Below are positions 54,115 to 63,890 of a stretch of DNA of 64,000 bases, one piece after another. The position numbers and the translations under genes were made by a program. Under the pieces are notes generated by a model. That model was given only the letters and a program-made list of their open reading frames with translations, had not been told where the DNA came from and did no database searches. Within the stretch, counting starts at the first letter, position 1. Each line of letters begins with the position of its first letter. Source of the DNA: Chitinophagales bacterium (GTDB taxonomy: Bacteria; Bacteroidota; Bacteroidia; Chitinophagales; JABDMM01). Location: the NCBI GenBank assembly GCA_013001465.1, contig JABDMM010000033.1, forward strand, positions 1 to 64,000, read 5' to 3'.

Positions 54115-56724
54115 ATGAAATTCTTCCCTCAGCTATTTAACTTAAGCATGCTACTGTCTTTCGGTATTCTAATTGCCGGTTGCTCTGGAAGTAAGAACCT
54201 CACAACAGATTATTCAGGATATACCCAACTCGACACAATAGATGTTATCGGAAGTTTGTCAGAAATAGAGTATCAGGCAACAGCGACAAGACATTTTGAT
54301 TTGCTACATACCAAACTGGAAATCAAGCTCAATTGGGAAAAGCAATTTGTTCTTGGTGAGGCTTACCTTACTCTTACACCATACTTTTACGATGAGACCC
54401 AATTAGTGCTGGATGCTAAAGGTTTCGATATTCATAAATTAGGAATGTTAGATGGTGAAAAAGTTAAATTGTTGGACTTTAGTTACGATTCTTCTCAGAT
54501 AACAATAGACCTTGCCGACACCTACACCAAGAGTGATACATTTGATATATACATTTCTTACACAGCTAAGCCAAACCATCTGGTTAAAAGTGAACCGTCA
54601 CTTAAGGATAACAAAGGTCTTTATTTTATCGACCCTTTAGATGAAGATCCAAACAGACCCCAACAAATATGGACACAAGGTGAGACTGAATCCTCTTCTT
54701 GCTGGTTTCCTACGATCGATAAACCAAATGAGCGATGCACGCAGGAAGTAATAGTCACTGTGAACAGTAAGTTCAAGTCGTTTTCAAATGGTTTGCTTAT
54801 TTCTCAGGTTGCTAATGGGGATGGTAGCAGAACAGATCATTGGAAGCAAGAGTTGCCTCACGCACCTTATTTGTTCGTTCTCGTTGTTGGAGATTATGCA
54901 GTTGTAGATGACAGCTGGAGAGATATTGAAGTAGATTATTTCGTAGAACCGGAATATGAAGAGCATGCCAAAGACATTTTTGGGCACACACCTGAGATGC
55001 TGGAGTTTTACAGCAATTTCTTTGGTGTGGATTTTCCCTGGGAAAAGTATCATCAGGTAGTGGTAAGGGATTTCGTTGCCGGAGCGATGGAAAACACTTC
55101 AGCAACGGTACATTTTGAAGGATTACATAAAACAAAAAGGGAAATGTTAGATGGTGACCATGAAGATATTATCGCTCATGAAGTTGCGCATCAGTGGTTT
55201 GGTGACCTTGTGACATGTGAGTCTTGGGCCAACATTCCTCTTAATGAAGCTTTTGCGACCTATGGAGAGTATATATGGTTTGAACATAAATATGGTCAGC
55301 AAGAGGCTGACTTGCATCTGTATTATGACCTGGTTAACTATATGAATGAGTCCAGATCAAAGCAGGTGCCATTGATACGCTTCTTTTATGACCATCCGGA
55401 TGATATGTTCGACAGGCATAGCTACCAAAAAGGTGGCAGGGTCCTTCATATGCTTAGAAAGTATGTTGGAGAAGAAGCTTTTAAAAAGTCACTACAAGTA
55501 TATTTACAGGACAATGCATACCAACCTGCTGAGATCCACAACCTCAGGCTTGCATTTGAAAAGGTGACAGGAGAAGATCTAAACTGGTTTTTTAACCAAT
55601 GGTTTATGAAAGCCGGCCATCCTATTCTAGATGTTAATTATGTTTATGAAGAAGGAGTAGCCAGAGTAGAAATTGAACAGTCCCCGAGTACTGAATCTGC
55701 AGGTTTGTTTCGATTGCCTGTCGCTATTGATATTTATACCGAAAACGGGGTAGAAAGGAAAGATATCGTAGTAAAAGATAGAGTTACTGAAGTAGAGATA
55801 AAATCAGCAACGAAACCACTATGGATCAATTTTGATGCAGATAAGATGTTACTGTGTGAAAAAGAAGAAACTAAGCCAATGTCAGATTGGGCTTATCAGT
55901 ATAAGAATGGTCCGCTAATGATGGACAGGTATGAGGCTGTCATATATGCAAGTAAAAATCAAAGCGAACCACTTGCTTATGAAATCCTTTCAAGTGCTTT
56001 ACAAGATTCATTTCATAAAATCAGGGAAAAGGCTATCTACAATATCGATGTAGCATTGGAGGACAAAGCAGATATAGCGGAAATAATACGTGAGATAGCT
56101 CTAAATGATCCGGAATCGAAAGTTAGGTCAGAAGCGATTTATAAACTGATAGAACTAGATCCTCCTTATGTCACAGAATCAATTGAGCAAGCTCTGAATG
56201 ATGATTCTTATCTCGTGATCTCTTCGGGACTTGACGGTTTATTGGATGTCGATAGTATTAAAGCTTTGAATTATGCAGAACAATATTTGGAAGTTGAAAC
56301 TTTTGATATTCAAACCGTCGTAGCTAAAGTTCTTTCTAGAATAGGAACGGTAGACCATTATAGTTTTTTCTCAGAAAAGGTAGCGCAACCTGGAGGAGAC
56401 TACCTACAGTATAATATTATCTATTATTTCGGCAACTACTTAAGCAAAATGAGCTATACTGAGATTCAAAAAGGTCTCCCGCTTTTAAAAGAGAAAGCTA
56501 TTGGTGCAGAGGAGAACAGGTGGATCAAGATGGCTGGAAAAGAATCAATAGAGAGAATTGAAGTGGCGTATGAGCGAAAAAAACAGGACTTACAGCTTGA
56601 ACTAAAACAGACTGATGGAAGAGATCTTGGAAAGATTGCTGAGCTGGAGGATAGAATCCAAAAATCGGATTCGGTGCTTCAAATGGTTGGCGATGTTCTT
56701 GATGAAATTGAGATGATGAATTAA
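54115..56724 (+). CDS. M1 family aminopeptidase, lipoprotein (869 aa)
   Basis: Lipobox IAGC at C23. The M1 N-terminal beta domain (about 50-240), then the catalytic gluzincin domain: GAMEN (exopeptidase motif, about 323), HEVAHQW (H355, E356, H359) and the third zinc ligand E378 in LNEAFATYGEY. A C-terminal helical HEAT-like repeat region spans about 600-869. It trims amino acids from peptides in the periplasm or on the envelope. Shares TTAA with the convergent ABC transporter gene at its stop. Confidence 0.94.
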   Translation: MKFFPQLFNLSMLLSFGILIAGCSGSKNLTTDYSGYTQLDTIDVIGSLSEIEYQATATRHFDLLHTKLEIKLNWEKQFVLGEAYLTLTPYFYDETQLVLDAKGFDIHKLGMLDGEKVKLLDFSYDSSQITIDLADTYTKSDTFDIYISYTAKPNHLVKSEPSLKDNKGLYFIDPLDEDPNRPQQIWTQGETESSSCWFPTIDKPNERCTQEVIVTVNSKFKSFSNGLLISQVANGDGSRTDHWKQELPHAPYLFVLVVGDYAVVDDSWRDIEVDYFVEPEYEEHAKDIFGHTPEMLEFYSNFFGVDFPWEKYHQVVVRDFVAGAMENTSATVHFEGLHKTKREMLDGDHEDIIAHEVAHQWFGDLVTCESWANIPLNEAFATYGEYIWFEHKYGQQEADLHLYYDLVNYMNESRSKQVPLIRFFYDHPDDMFDRHSYQKGGRVLHMLRKYVGEEAFKKSLQVYLQDNAYQPAEIHNLRLAFEKVTGEDLNWFFNQWFMKAGHPILDVNYVYEEGVARVEIEQSPSTESAGLFRLPVAIDIYTENGVERKDIVVKDRVTEVEIKSATKPLWINFDADKMLLCEKEETKPMSDWAYQYKNGPLMMDRYEAVIYASKNQSEPLAYEILSSALQDSFHKIREKAIYNIDVALEDKADIAEIIREIALNDPESKVRSEAIYKLIELDPPYVTESIEQALNDDSYLVISSGLDGLLDVDSIKALNYAEQYLEVETFDIQTVVAKVLSRIGTVDHYSFFSEKVAQPGGDYLQYNIIYYFGNYLSKMSYTEIQKGLPLLKEKAIGAEENRWIKMAGKESIERIEVAYERKKQDLQLELKQTDGRDLGKIAELEDRIQKSDSVLQMVGDVLDEIEMMN

Positions 56725-58547
56725 AACTGCTGAAGTTCTACCAAGCGGTTGTAGACACCATTGCTACTTAATAAATCCTGATGTGAACCACGTTCTACAA
56801 TTCGGCCATTGTCCATTACTAAGATTTCATCTGCGAATTGAATTGTGGATAGCCTATGAGCGATAACAATAGATGTTCGATTCTTCATCAACTTCAACAG
56901 CGCATCCTGCACCAGCTTTTCGGATTCAGAATCCAATGACGAAGTTGCTTCATCTAAGATCAAGATAGATGGGTTTTTCAAAACAGCTCTTGCTATGGTT
57001 AAGCGTTGCCTTTCTCCGCCACTTAAGTTCATACCACGATCACCGATTGTTGTTTCATAACCATTTTGACTGCTCATGATGAAGTTATGCGCATTTGCTA
57101 CACGGGCGGCCTTTTCAACATCCGCTCTACTAGCGGACTCATTGCCCATGAGAATATTGTTGTAGATAGTATCATTAAACAGAATGGGATCCTGGCTAAC
57201 CACACCGATCATAGATCTTAACTGATTAAGATCTATTTGTCGAATATCGATATCATCAATCAATATCTTACCAGATCTTGGTTCGTAAAATCTCGGGAGC
57301 AGATCCACTAAGGTGGACTTTCCTGATCCGGATTGCCCTACCAAAGCAAACATTTTACCCTTGGGTAGATAAAAGCTCACATCAGAGAGTACCTCAACTT
57401 CTTCTCCATCAACATAGCTAAACGACACGTTCTCATAAGATATTCCTGATCTGAAATTTTCAAAACTCACCGTAGAAGTATTTTTAACAACTTCGATAGG
57501 TGTATCCATTACATCGCTCACTCTTTCTGAAGAAGCGAGACCCCTTTGGATATTGTAAAAAGCAGTGGCAAACTTCTTAGCCGGTGGGATCAGTTGAGAA
57601 AATATGAGCATAAACCCAATAAAAGTTTCTGCTTGTAATGGATTTGTTTCATCCAGAACCAGACCGCCACCAAACCAAAGTACGATAGCTACGATAATTA
57701 TTGTAAGAACTTCGGACAGTGGAGATGAGAGATCTCTTCTTCGTAAAACCTGGTTACTAATAGAGAGATAAGATCTGTTTGTATCCTCAAATTTATTCCT
57801 AAGGTTGCTACCTGCATTGAAAGACTTAATGATGCGAAGGCCACCGATCGTCTCATCAAGAATGGAAGTAAGGATACCTAATTTTTGCTGACCGATACCT
57901 GACTTTTTCTTGAGACTTCGGCCAACCTGACCTATCAATATTCCCGTTAACCCGATCATAATAAGAACAAATATGGTAAGCTGTGGGCTCATAAAGAGCA
58001 TCGTGATCAAGTAAACAATTATTGTGAAAGGTTCCTTAAAAGCAACTTCTAAAGTGCTCATTATACTTTTTTCGATCTCGTTCACATCTGCATTCATTCG
58101 TGAGATCAGATCCCCTTTCCGTTCCTTTGAAAAATAGGAAAGAGGAAGTGCAAGGATGGTATCATATAATTCTTTTCGAAGATCAAAGACCACACCATTT
58201 CGAACCGCAGCCATACAATATAGCGCTGCATAGCGGAACAGGTTCTTTAAGAAGAATATTGCAACGATCAGGAAACAAAACCAGATCAGCGTTTCTTCTT
58301 TGCCGTGAGCTTCCATGTAGCTGCCCATTCTGAAATAGAACATATCGATGATCGCATCTACTGAGAAGCTGAATTCAGGAGCTTCAGAAACCGGCGGTTT
58401 TTTATCGAAAAGAAGTTCAAGGAATGGAATAATAAGGACAAGAGAAACGAGAGAGAAGATAACATAGAAAGCATTGAAGACAATATTCAACACGACATAC
58501 TGTAGATAGGCTTTAGCGTGTTTTAAAATTCTTAAATACTCCTTCAT
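56721..58547 (-). CDS. ABC exporter, fused permease/ATPase (MsbA/LmrA-like, 608 aa)
   Basis: Six membrane helices in about residues 15-340 (a full exporter TMD) with the intracellular loop RKELYDTILALPLSYFSKER. The ATPase domain carries Walker A GQSGSGKST (about 403), the Q-loop, the signature LSGGERQRL, Walker B ILILDEATSSLD and the H-loop IVIAHRLSTI. It probably works as a homodimer exporting lipid or another hydrophobic substrate; the substrate is unknown and MsbA identity is only by similarity. Divergent from rbfA. Confidence 0.92.
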   Translation of the reverse strand: MKEYLRILKHAKAYLQYVVLNIVFNAFYVIFSLVSLVLIIPFLELLFDKKPPVSEAPEFSFSVDAIIDMFYFRMGSYMEAHGKEETLIWFCFLIVAIFFLKNLFRYAALYCMAAVRNGVVFDLRKELYDTILALPLSYFSKERKGDLISRMNADVNEIEKSIMSTLEVAFKEPFTIIVYLITMLFMSPQLTIFVLIMIGLTGILIGQVGRSLKKKSGIGQQKLGILTSILDETIGGLRIIKSFNAGSNLRNKFEDTNRSYLSISNQVLRRRDLSSPLSEVLTIIIVAIVLWFGGGLVLDETNPLQAETFIGFMLIFSQLIPPAKKFATAFYNIQRGLASSERVSDVMDTPIEVVKNTSTVSFENFRSGISYENVSFSYVDGEEVEVLSDVSFYLPKGKMFALVGQSGSGKSTLVDLLPRFYEPRSGKILIDDIDIRQIDLNQLRSMIGVVSQDPILFNDTIYNNILMGNESASRADVEKAARVANAHNFIMSSQNGYETTIGDRGMNLSGGERQRLTIARAVLKNPSILILDEATSSLDSESEKLVQDALLKLMKNRTSIVIAHRLSTIQFADEILVMDNGRIVERGSHQDLLSSNGVYNRLVELQQF

Positions 58548-58617
58548 GCTTTAAACCGGACAAATATACAACTACTTGTTGCGAAACTTTAATAAATGAA
58601 AGATGCCTCTAATGTGC

Positions 58618-58625
58618 TACTTTTG
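58618..58625 (+). promoter_or_regulatory. Possible -7 promoter box for rbfA
   Basis: TACTTTTG fits TAnnTTTG and ends nine bases before the rbfA ATG at 58634, so the transcript would have a very short leader. No clear -33 element. Confidence 0.35.
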
Positions 58626-58633
58626 GTAACAAT

Positions 58634-59002
58634 ATGAATTCGAAAAGACAAAATCAGATCGCAGGCGCTATAAAAAAGGAATTCAGCAACATATTATTGC
58701 GCGAAGCGAATCATATATTTCCTGCCAATGTGCTTATAAGTATTACAAAAGTCACTGTAAGCCCCGATCTCTCGATCGCTAAGATCTATTTCAGCATCTT
58801 CAATGCAAAGGATCCGGAAGAGATCATGGAGGCACTTCATGAGAATCAGAAAGAATTGAAACGATCCCTGGCTAAAAAGATCAGAAACTTCAGGAGGATC
58901 CCAGAACTTGAATTCTTTAGCGATGATGGGATCGAACATGCACAGAAGATAGATGATATTTTTAAAAGCATAAAGAAAGAAGACGACAACTCTAAAGAAT
59001 GA
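58634..59002 (+). CDS. rbfA: Ribosome-binding factor A
   Basis: Assists 30S maturation. The 122-residue chain has RQNQIAGAIKKEFSNIL near the start, ISITKVTVSPDLSIAKIYFS (KH-like core) and the late RIPELEFFSDDGIEHAQKID, all typical. Overlaps the next gene by four bases (ATGA). Confidence 0.94.
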   Translation: MNSKRQNQIAGAIKKEFSNILLREANHIFPANVLISITKVTVSPDLSIAKIYFSIFNAKDPEEIMEALHENQKELKRSLAKKIRNFRRIPELEFFSDDGIEHAQKIDDIFKSIKKEDDNSKE

Positions 59003-60228
59003 ATTTTCCTCTCTTAGTTGCGTCGAGATACCTTTTCTCAAAAAAATCCACTAATGCGATCAACGTGATCTCAGTTATCGCCATGTCAGGGATGGCTATT
59101 GGTACAATGGTACTGGTTTTGCTTCTCTCCGTTTTCAATGGTTTTGAAAACACCATACTAAAGCTCTACAATTCCTTCTATCCCGATCTGATCATCCTGC
59201 CAGCTGAAGGGAAAACATTTTCGGTTGATCATGAAATGGTAGATATACTGAAAGAGTCTGAAAGCATTGCTGCTTATACTGAAGTCCTTAATGAAAACGT
59301 CTACCTGGAATATGATGATAACGATTATATCGGGACCTTGAAAGGTGTGGATATGAATTATAGAAGGGTTACCGGCATCGATTCCTTTGTAGTGGATGGC
59401 GATTATATGCTTGCTGATACTGGAAGAAGTTATGCTTATGTTGGAAGTGGCATTGCGATCGCTTTAAACCTTTCTGTAGAGCGAAATATCTTGCCAGTTA
59501 AGGTACATGTTCCTCGCAGAGGAAAGTCTACGTCCGCACTACCGCAGAATGCTTTCAGGATCGGATATTTATACCCGTCAGGTGTATTTAATCTTCAACA
59601 AGAGATCAACAACAAATATGTGATCACGGATATTGACTTTGTAAGGTCGATCCTCGAGATGAGTGATGAAGTAAGTTCAATTGAGATAAAGCTTAAAGAT
59701 GGTAAGGGAATTCAGTCTGTGAAAAATGATCTTCAGGAAAAAGTGGGTCCGGGATATATGGTGAAAACCAAATTTCAACAACAAGCATCATTATATAGTG
59801 TGATGAAAACGGAGAAATGGACGGTGTTTGCGCTACTTACTTTTATCATGTTTGTGATCTCATTCAATATTCTTGGTGCGCTATCTATGCTTGTTCTTGA
59901 AAAGAAAAAAGATGTTTCGATCCTTAAGTCTCTTGGTGCTTCAGACAAAATGATCCATTCCATATTTTTTCTTCAGGGTACGATAATGTCTTTAATCGGC
60001 GGAATTGGAGGTATTGTGATCGGATTGTTTATCTGTGTGATGCAGATAAAATTTGGAATTATCAGGATTCCGGGAAGTGAGAATTTTATTATAGATGCTT
60101 ACCCGGTAAAAATTGAGTGGCAGGATATCGTGTTAGTGCTGATCGCGGTATTGTTGATCAGCGCCATTGCTTCCTGGTTGCCTTCTAGAAGAGCGACAAA
60201 AGCGCAAGCGACGTTTAGGGAAGCATGA
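58999..60228 (+). CDS. FtsX-like ABC permease, LolC/LolE type (409 aa)
   Basis: One helix near residues 20-45 (VISVIAMSGMAIGTMVLVLLL), a periplasmic MacB-PCD domain (about 50-260), and three C-terminal helices (about 275-300, 325-350 and 370-395). LDVSILKSLGAS-type coupling motif (VSILKSLGASDKMIHSIF) is characteristic of lipoprotein-sorting LolCDE permeases. It should need a separate ATPase. Translationally coupled to rbfA. Confidence 0.9.
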   Translation: MNFPLLVASRYLFSKKSTNAINVISVIAMSGMAIGTMVLVLLLSVFNGFENTILKLYNSFYPDLIILPAEGKTFSVDHEMVDILKESESIAAYTEVLNENVYLEYDDNDYIGTLKGVDMNYRRVTGIDSFVVDGDYMLADTGRSYAYVGSGIAIALNLSVERNILPVKVHVPRRGKSTSALPQNAFRIGYLYPSGVFNLQQEINNKYVITDIDFVRSILEMSDEVSSIEIKLKDGKGIQSVKNDLQEKVGPGYMVKTKFQQQASLYSVMKTEKWTVFALLTFIMFVISFNILGALSMLVLEKKKDVSILKSLGASDKMIHSIFFLQGTIMSLIGGIGGIVIGLFICVMQIKFGIIRIPGSENFIIDAYPVKIEWQDIVLVLIAVLLISAIASWLPSRRATKAQATFREA

Positions 60229-60232
60229 TAGT

Positions 60233-60631
60233 TTAGCTTGTTGGGTTTAAATTGATACTATAGATCTTGTATAAATTGGGGTCTCGCTGATAGAAGAACT
60301 TATCAAGTACATCATACATATTTTTCCCTCTGAAATATGAAGTGTTTAGCTCACCCTCGCCGAGTTCGATCCACTGAATAGTATAAGAATTTTCTTTTTG
60401 ATGATGAATTTCAACATATGCCATCATCTTTTTCAACGCTTCGATCTTATCGATGCCTATCTCAGAATGGTACAAGAAAGATTGCTCGTGTCTGGGATTT
60501 ATAGTAATGAGGTCGAGATCTACATGATTATCCTTGGAGCTGTAATTAAAAAGTGTGTTTTCACTCTTCAAGCCAAGTTTCCTGGCGATCTCATTCTGAA
60601 GTTTGACTATCTCGATGGAAACATCCGACAT
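60233..60631 (-). CDS. Unknown protein linked to clpP (132 aa)
   Basis: A soluble alpha/beta-looking protein with a helical start (SIEIVKLQNEIARKLGL) and strand-rich core. I do not recognise the family. Its ATG lies three bases after the clpP stop, so it is almost surely cotranscribed; it could act with the ClpP paralogue (inference only). Small opposite-strand frames here are shadows. Confidence 0.75.
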   Translation of the reverse strand: MSDVSIEIVKLQNEIARKLGLKSENTLFNYSSKDNHVDLDLITINPRHEQSFLYHSEIGIDKIEALKKMMAYVEIHHQKENSYTIQWIELGEGELNTSYFRGKNMYDVLDKFFYQRDPNLYKIYSINLNPTS

Positions 60632-60634
60632 GGG

Positions 60635-61219
60635 CTATAGATCTTCTTTAACAGCGTCTACTATCCCATATTCTAAAGATTCATCAGCATTCATCCAATA
60701 ATCCCGGTCAAAATCCTTCATTACTTTCTTGAACTTCTGTCCACAGTTATCTGCCAGGATATGAGCGCTAAGTTCTTTCGTTTTCAAGATCTCTTTTGTT
60801 GTGATCTCGATATCGGTAGCTTGACCAAAAACACCACCGATGCTTGGCTGATGGATCATGACTCGGCCGTGAGGATAGATAAATCTTTTACCTTTCACAC
60901 CTGCAGAAAGCAATATCGAACCCATGGAAGCAGCCAAGCCCATACAAACAGTGCTGACAGGAGACTGAAGCATCTTCATGGTATCCATTATCACCATACC
61001 TGAAGTAACAATTCCTCCAGGACTATTGATGTAAAAAGTAATCTCTTTGCCTGGATCTTCTGCATCGAGGTAGAGTAGTTTGTTGATTATTCTCTCGGCA
61101 GAACCATCATGGACTGGACCCCACAAAAATACTTTTCTCTTTTCTAAAAACTTTCTTTCAAATCGATTGAAATCAGATAGCTTTTCAACTATTTCTTCGA
61201 GTTCGGAATATTCTCTCAT
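60635..61219 (-). CDS. ClpP-like protease subunit, divergent paralogue (194 aa)
   Basis: The catalytic triad is present: S98 in GLAASMGS, H123 in VMIHQPS and D173 in DRDYWM. ITFYINSPGGIVTSG is the conserved oxyanion region. The N-terminus (EKLSDFNRFERKFLEKRKVFLWG) lacks the usual ClpP opening and axial-loop sequence, so this looks like a ClpP2-type paralogue; the housekeeping ClpP/ClpX pair is not in this window. It probably forms or joins a tetradecamer fed by a Clp ATPase. Confidence 0.9.
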   Translation of the reverse strand: MREYSELEEIVEKLSDFNRFERKFLEKRKVFLWGPVHDGSAERIINKLLYLDAEDPGKEITFYINSPGGIVTSGMVIMDTMKMLQSPVSTVCMGLAASMGSILLSAGVKGKRFIYPHGRVMIHQPSIGGVFGQATDIEITTKEILKTKELSAHILADNCGQKFKKVMKDFDRDYWMNADESLEYGIVDAVKEDL

Positions 61220-61316
61220 TAGATTTTTTTGAAAATTAATTGGAAATTAAAAGTAAGACAATTCGATTAGTAGTTAAACTGACTTTAAGAATAAAAGTTC
61301 AGCAAAAGGAGAGGAT

Positions 61317-61793
61317 TTAGACATGGCGGACGGATAAGAGCTTGCCCTTGTCGTATTTTTCAACTTTAATGAGAGAGCCGGAATCGTTGTAATACATCCA
61401 ATCCCCGTCTTTGAGGTTACATTTCTTGAAGTTTTTGGTGGTTTTGCATACATATTGCCCACGAAGCTTTACAACTCCGTTTTTCCAGTATCGGACATAT
61501 GCGCCACAATACTTTTTGTTGAAGTATCCATAGGCAAGATATTCAAGAAGGAGTTCATCTTGTTCATTCAGGATCTTAAAGTAGTTCAGATTATCCTGGT
61601 ATTGCAGAATATCATCTGTACTTGTGAGATACCGTTTACAGATCTCCCCTTCATAATTTTTCCGCTCACAATACTGCTTTGTTTCGGTTGATACAGCATA
61701 TTTAATAACTGTATCTACATCTAACTCATAATCTTGAGCATGCAGTTTTGTAATGGATAATATAAAGATCAGTATGTATAACGATCTAAACAT
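61317..61793 (-). CDS. Secreted MORN-repeat protein, YwqK-like (158 aa)
   Basis: Signal peptide at about 1-19. The C-terminal half has MORN_2-type units (CGAYVRYWKNGVVKLRGQY, KDGDWMYYNDSGSLIKVEKYDKGKL). Proteins with these repeats are often annotated as YwqK-family antitoxin-like, but no toxin gene adjoins and the signal peptide argues against that role. Function unknown. Confidence 0.8.
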   Translation of the reverse strand: MFRSLYILIFILSITKLHAQDYELDVDTVIKYAVSTETKQYCERKNYEGEICKRYLTSTDDILQYQDNLNYFKILNEQDELLLEYLAYGYFNKKYCGAYVRYWKNGVVKLRGQYVCKTTKNFKKCNLKDGDWMYYNDSGSLIKVEKYDKGKLLSVRHV

Positions 61794-61852
61794 TCTGAGG
61801 CTCTTTCATAAATATTTAATCATATATTAAAACTCTATATGTCTAATACGCT

Positions 61853-61876
61853 AATATGTAATTTGTGTTACATATT
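61853..61876. repeat. Perfect inverted repeat in the 61794-61926 gap
   Basis: AATATGTAA (61853-61861) and TTACATATT (61868-61876) are exact complements around TTTGTG. It lies upstream of the MORN-repeat gene (minus strand) and could be its operator. Confidence 0.4.
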
Positions 61877-61906
61877 TTATTGATCTAATGGTTGATTTGA
61901 ATTACA

Positions 61907-61925
61907 CTGTCCACAAACGGGACAG
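61907..61925. terminator. Small hairpin just past the TMTC-like gene
   Basis: CTGTCC (61907-61912) pairs with GGACAG (61920-61925) around a seven-base loop, directly downstream of the stop at 61927 on the minus strand. The T run on the minus strand is weak, so the terminator call is tentative. Confidence 0.35.
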
Positions 61926-61926
61926 T

Positions 61927-63843
61927 TTATTTGGCCAGGTTTTGGTCTAGTTTCGCAGCTTTCTCGAGATACTTTTGTGCTTCTTCTTGTTTATCAAGGT
62001 TTTGTAAGGTGATCCCAAGCTCATAATTCAACCTGGCATCATTAGGAGCATATTGAATTGCCTTTTTAAAATTCAATTCGGCAGATCCATAGTTTCCTGA
62101 TAAAGCATAGGCTATTGCCAGATTATGGAAATTTGACTTGTTCAGATCACCATACTCGATGCTCTTTTCCAAATATTGGATTGCTTTGGCATAGTTCTGT
62201 TTATATTGTCCATAGATACTTCCCAGAACTCCTTGGGTTGCGATATGTGTTGGATTGATCTCTAAAACTTTTTCGAGATAAAATATAGCAGAGTCACCAT
62301 TTCCAAGGTGCTTATATGTCAACCCTAAATTGTACAACGCCCAATGGAATTTTGGATTTATCATTACTGACTTCCGGAAAGCTTTGTTTGCCTCAATAAT
62401 TTTTTCTTTCTCCTTCTTATTACCAGATAAATACCGATTCTGTAATGTATTGCCGTAATAGTAGTGCACCTTGGCGCTATTTGGCACTGTCTTGATATCT
62501 GAAGAAAACAATGAGAGATTATTATACCAATCTTTGTTCCTATCGATCGTTTTCCAGCTGTAGATCAGCATTATCGGTGCTAAAATGATCAGAGTTCGGA
62601 TCAATAATTTATTACTAATGACAGATGCTCCGGCGAGGGCGTATCGATTGATCAGAATAGCAATGATCAGGCAAAAGCCTACCGATGACATAAAAGCAAA
62701 ACGTTCTCCCATCGGAGCGCCGATGTTGAAAAACAGGTTGCTCGTGATCGAAAGGGGAACAAGATAGAAAAGAATGGAGAAGGCAATTAAATTTCTCCGA
62801 AAAATAAAGATCACACTTAGGAGCAATGCACTGGTATAAAGCACAAGCCAGAAGATGGATTCAATATTCCAGTTTCGGATGGGGATCTGGTTAAAAGAAT
62901 AATCAGAAGATAGCGGATGCGGAAAGATCATCAACATAAAATACTTTCCCAGGATGTGAAAGATGGTCGAGTATTTTGCCATCGATTCAGACCCGAAAAA
63001 CGGGTTTTCCATAATATCGGAGCTGTCGCTTCCACCGGGCATTCCAACCAGGCTTGCTCTGATCACAAAATAGATCACGAAAACGGCCAGCAAGGGAAAA
63101 AACGTCTTTAAAATCACTTGTTTCAGTGATTTCCTGCTTTGAATGAACACAGCAGCCGGAGTTAAAATTAAAAAGCTTACTGCTGTCTCCTTTGCTAATA
63201 GCGACAGATAAAAACAAAAAAGCCCGATGATAATAAAAAAGAGGGATCTGGATGCCTGAAACTTGATTATGAAGATCATAGAAGACAAAGCAAGGAGGAG
63301 ACATAGTATTTCGTCTCGGCTTTTAATATTGGCAACAACTTCGGTGTGAATGGGGTGAGATGCAAAAAGCATTGTAGCGATCAGAGCAACATATATATTG
63401 TTACTGATCAATTGGATAGCTATAAACAAGAGCACTGTTAGAATCCCATAAAGCAAAATATTGCTGAGATGACCAACCATCGGTTTATTGCCAAAAAGTT
63501 CATATTCGATGGCGAAAGTCAGTAAAGACAAAGGTCGATACCTTCCTCCGGTAACTTCTAGCTGTTCACCATACATTCCAACGAACATATCCTTGGAAAG
63601 CAGGTCTGGAATCCCAGAGAATCCCTTTTGGGTAAATTCGTTTTCAGTTATGACGATAGAATCATCGAAAGTATAGCGATGATTGATGGTATTTGAGTAC
63701 AATAGAATCGAAAAAAGGAACAATGCGAAAAAGAAAAAAAAACTTTTCTTTTTAGTAACTGAATTCGTTTTGTGTAAAGGATTTATGGGCGAAATTTTAC
63801 TTTTCTCTCCTTTCGATTTTCCGGATTTTCTTTTATTCCCCAT
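61927..63843 (-). CDS. TMTC-like integral membrane protein with TPR tail (638 aa)
   Basis: A basic start, then about ten membrane helices (about residues 35-405) with GT-C-type features: an early FDDSIVITEN acidic motif and GRYRPLSLLTFAIEYELFG. The C-terminal third (about 440-638) has at least five TPR units (KFHWALYNLGLTYKHLGNGD, THIATQGVLGSIYGQY and so on). The layout is that of TMTC/DUF1736 O-mannosyltransferase-like proteins, which transfer sugars from lipid donors to proteins. A role in protein glycosylation is likely but unproven. Divergent from coaX by 47 bases. Confidence 0.88.
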   Translation of the reverse strand: MGNKRKSGKSKGEKSKISPINPLHKTNSVTKKKSFFFFFALFLFSILLYSNTINHRYTFDDSIVITENEFTQKGFSGIPDLLSKDMFVGMYGEQLEVTGGRYRPLSLLTFAIEYELFGNKPMVGHLSNILLYGILTVLLFIAIQLISNNIYVALIATMLFASHPIHTEVVANIKSRDEILCLLLALSSMIFIIKFQASRSLFFIIIGLFCFYLSLLAKETAVSFLILTPAAVFIQSRKSLKQVILKTFFPLLAVFVIYFVIRASLVGMPGGSDSSDIMENPFFGSESMAKYSTIFHILGKYFMLMIFPHPLSSDYSFNQIPIRNWNIESIFWLVLYTSALLLSVIFIFRRNLIAFSILFYLVPLSITSNLFFNIGAPMGERFAFMSSVGFCLIIAILINRYALAGASVISNKLLIRTLIILAPIMLIYSWKTIDRNKDWYNNLSLFSSDIKTVPNSAKVHYYYGNTLQNRYLSGNKKEKEKIIEANKAFRKSVMINPKFHWALYNLGLTYKHLGNGDSAIFYLEKVLEINPTHIATQGVLGSIYGQYKQNYAKAIQYLEKSIEYGDLNKSNFHNLAIAYALSGNYGSAELNFKKAIQYAPNDARLNYELGITLQNLDKQEEAQKYLEKAAKLDQNLAK

Positions 63844-63890
63844 CGCTATATATGTAAAAATATATATTTGCCTTAAACAAGCAGATCGAT

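Noticed and set aside
61317-61793. MORN-repeat protein as an antitoxin of a toxin-antitoxin pair
   Set aside because: It has a signal peptide and no adjacent toxin-like gene; the YwqK label alone is not evidence.
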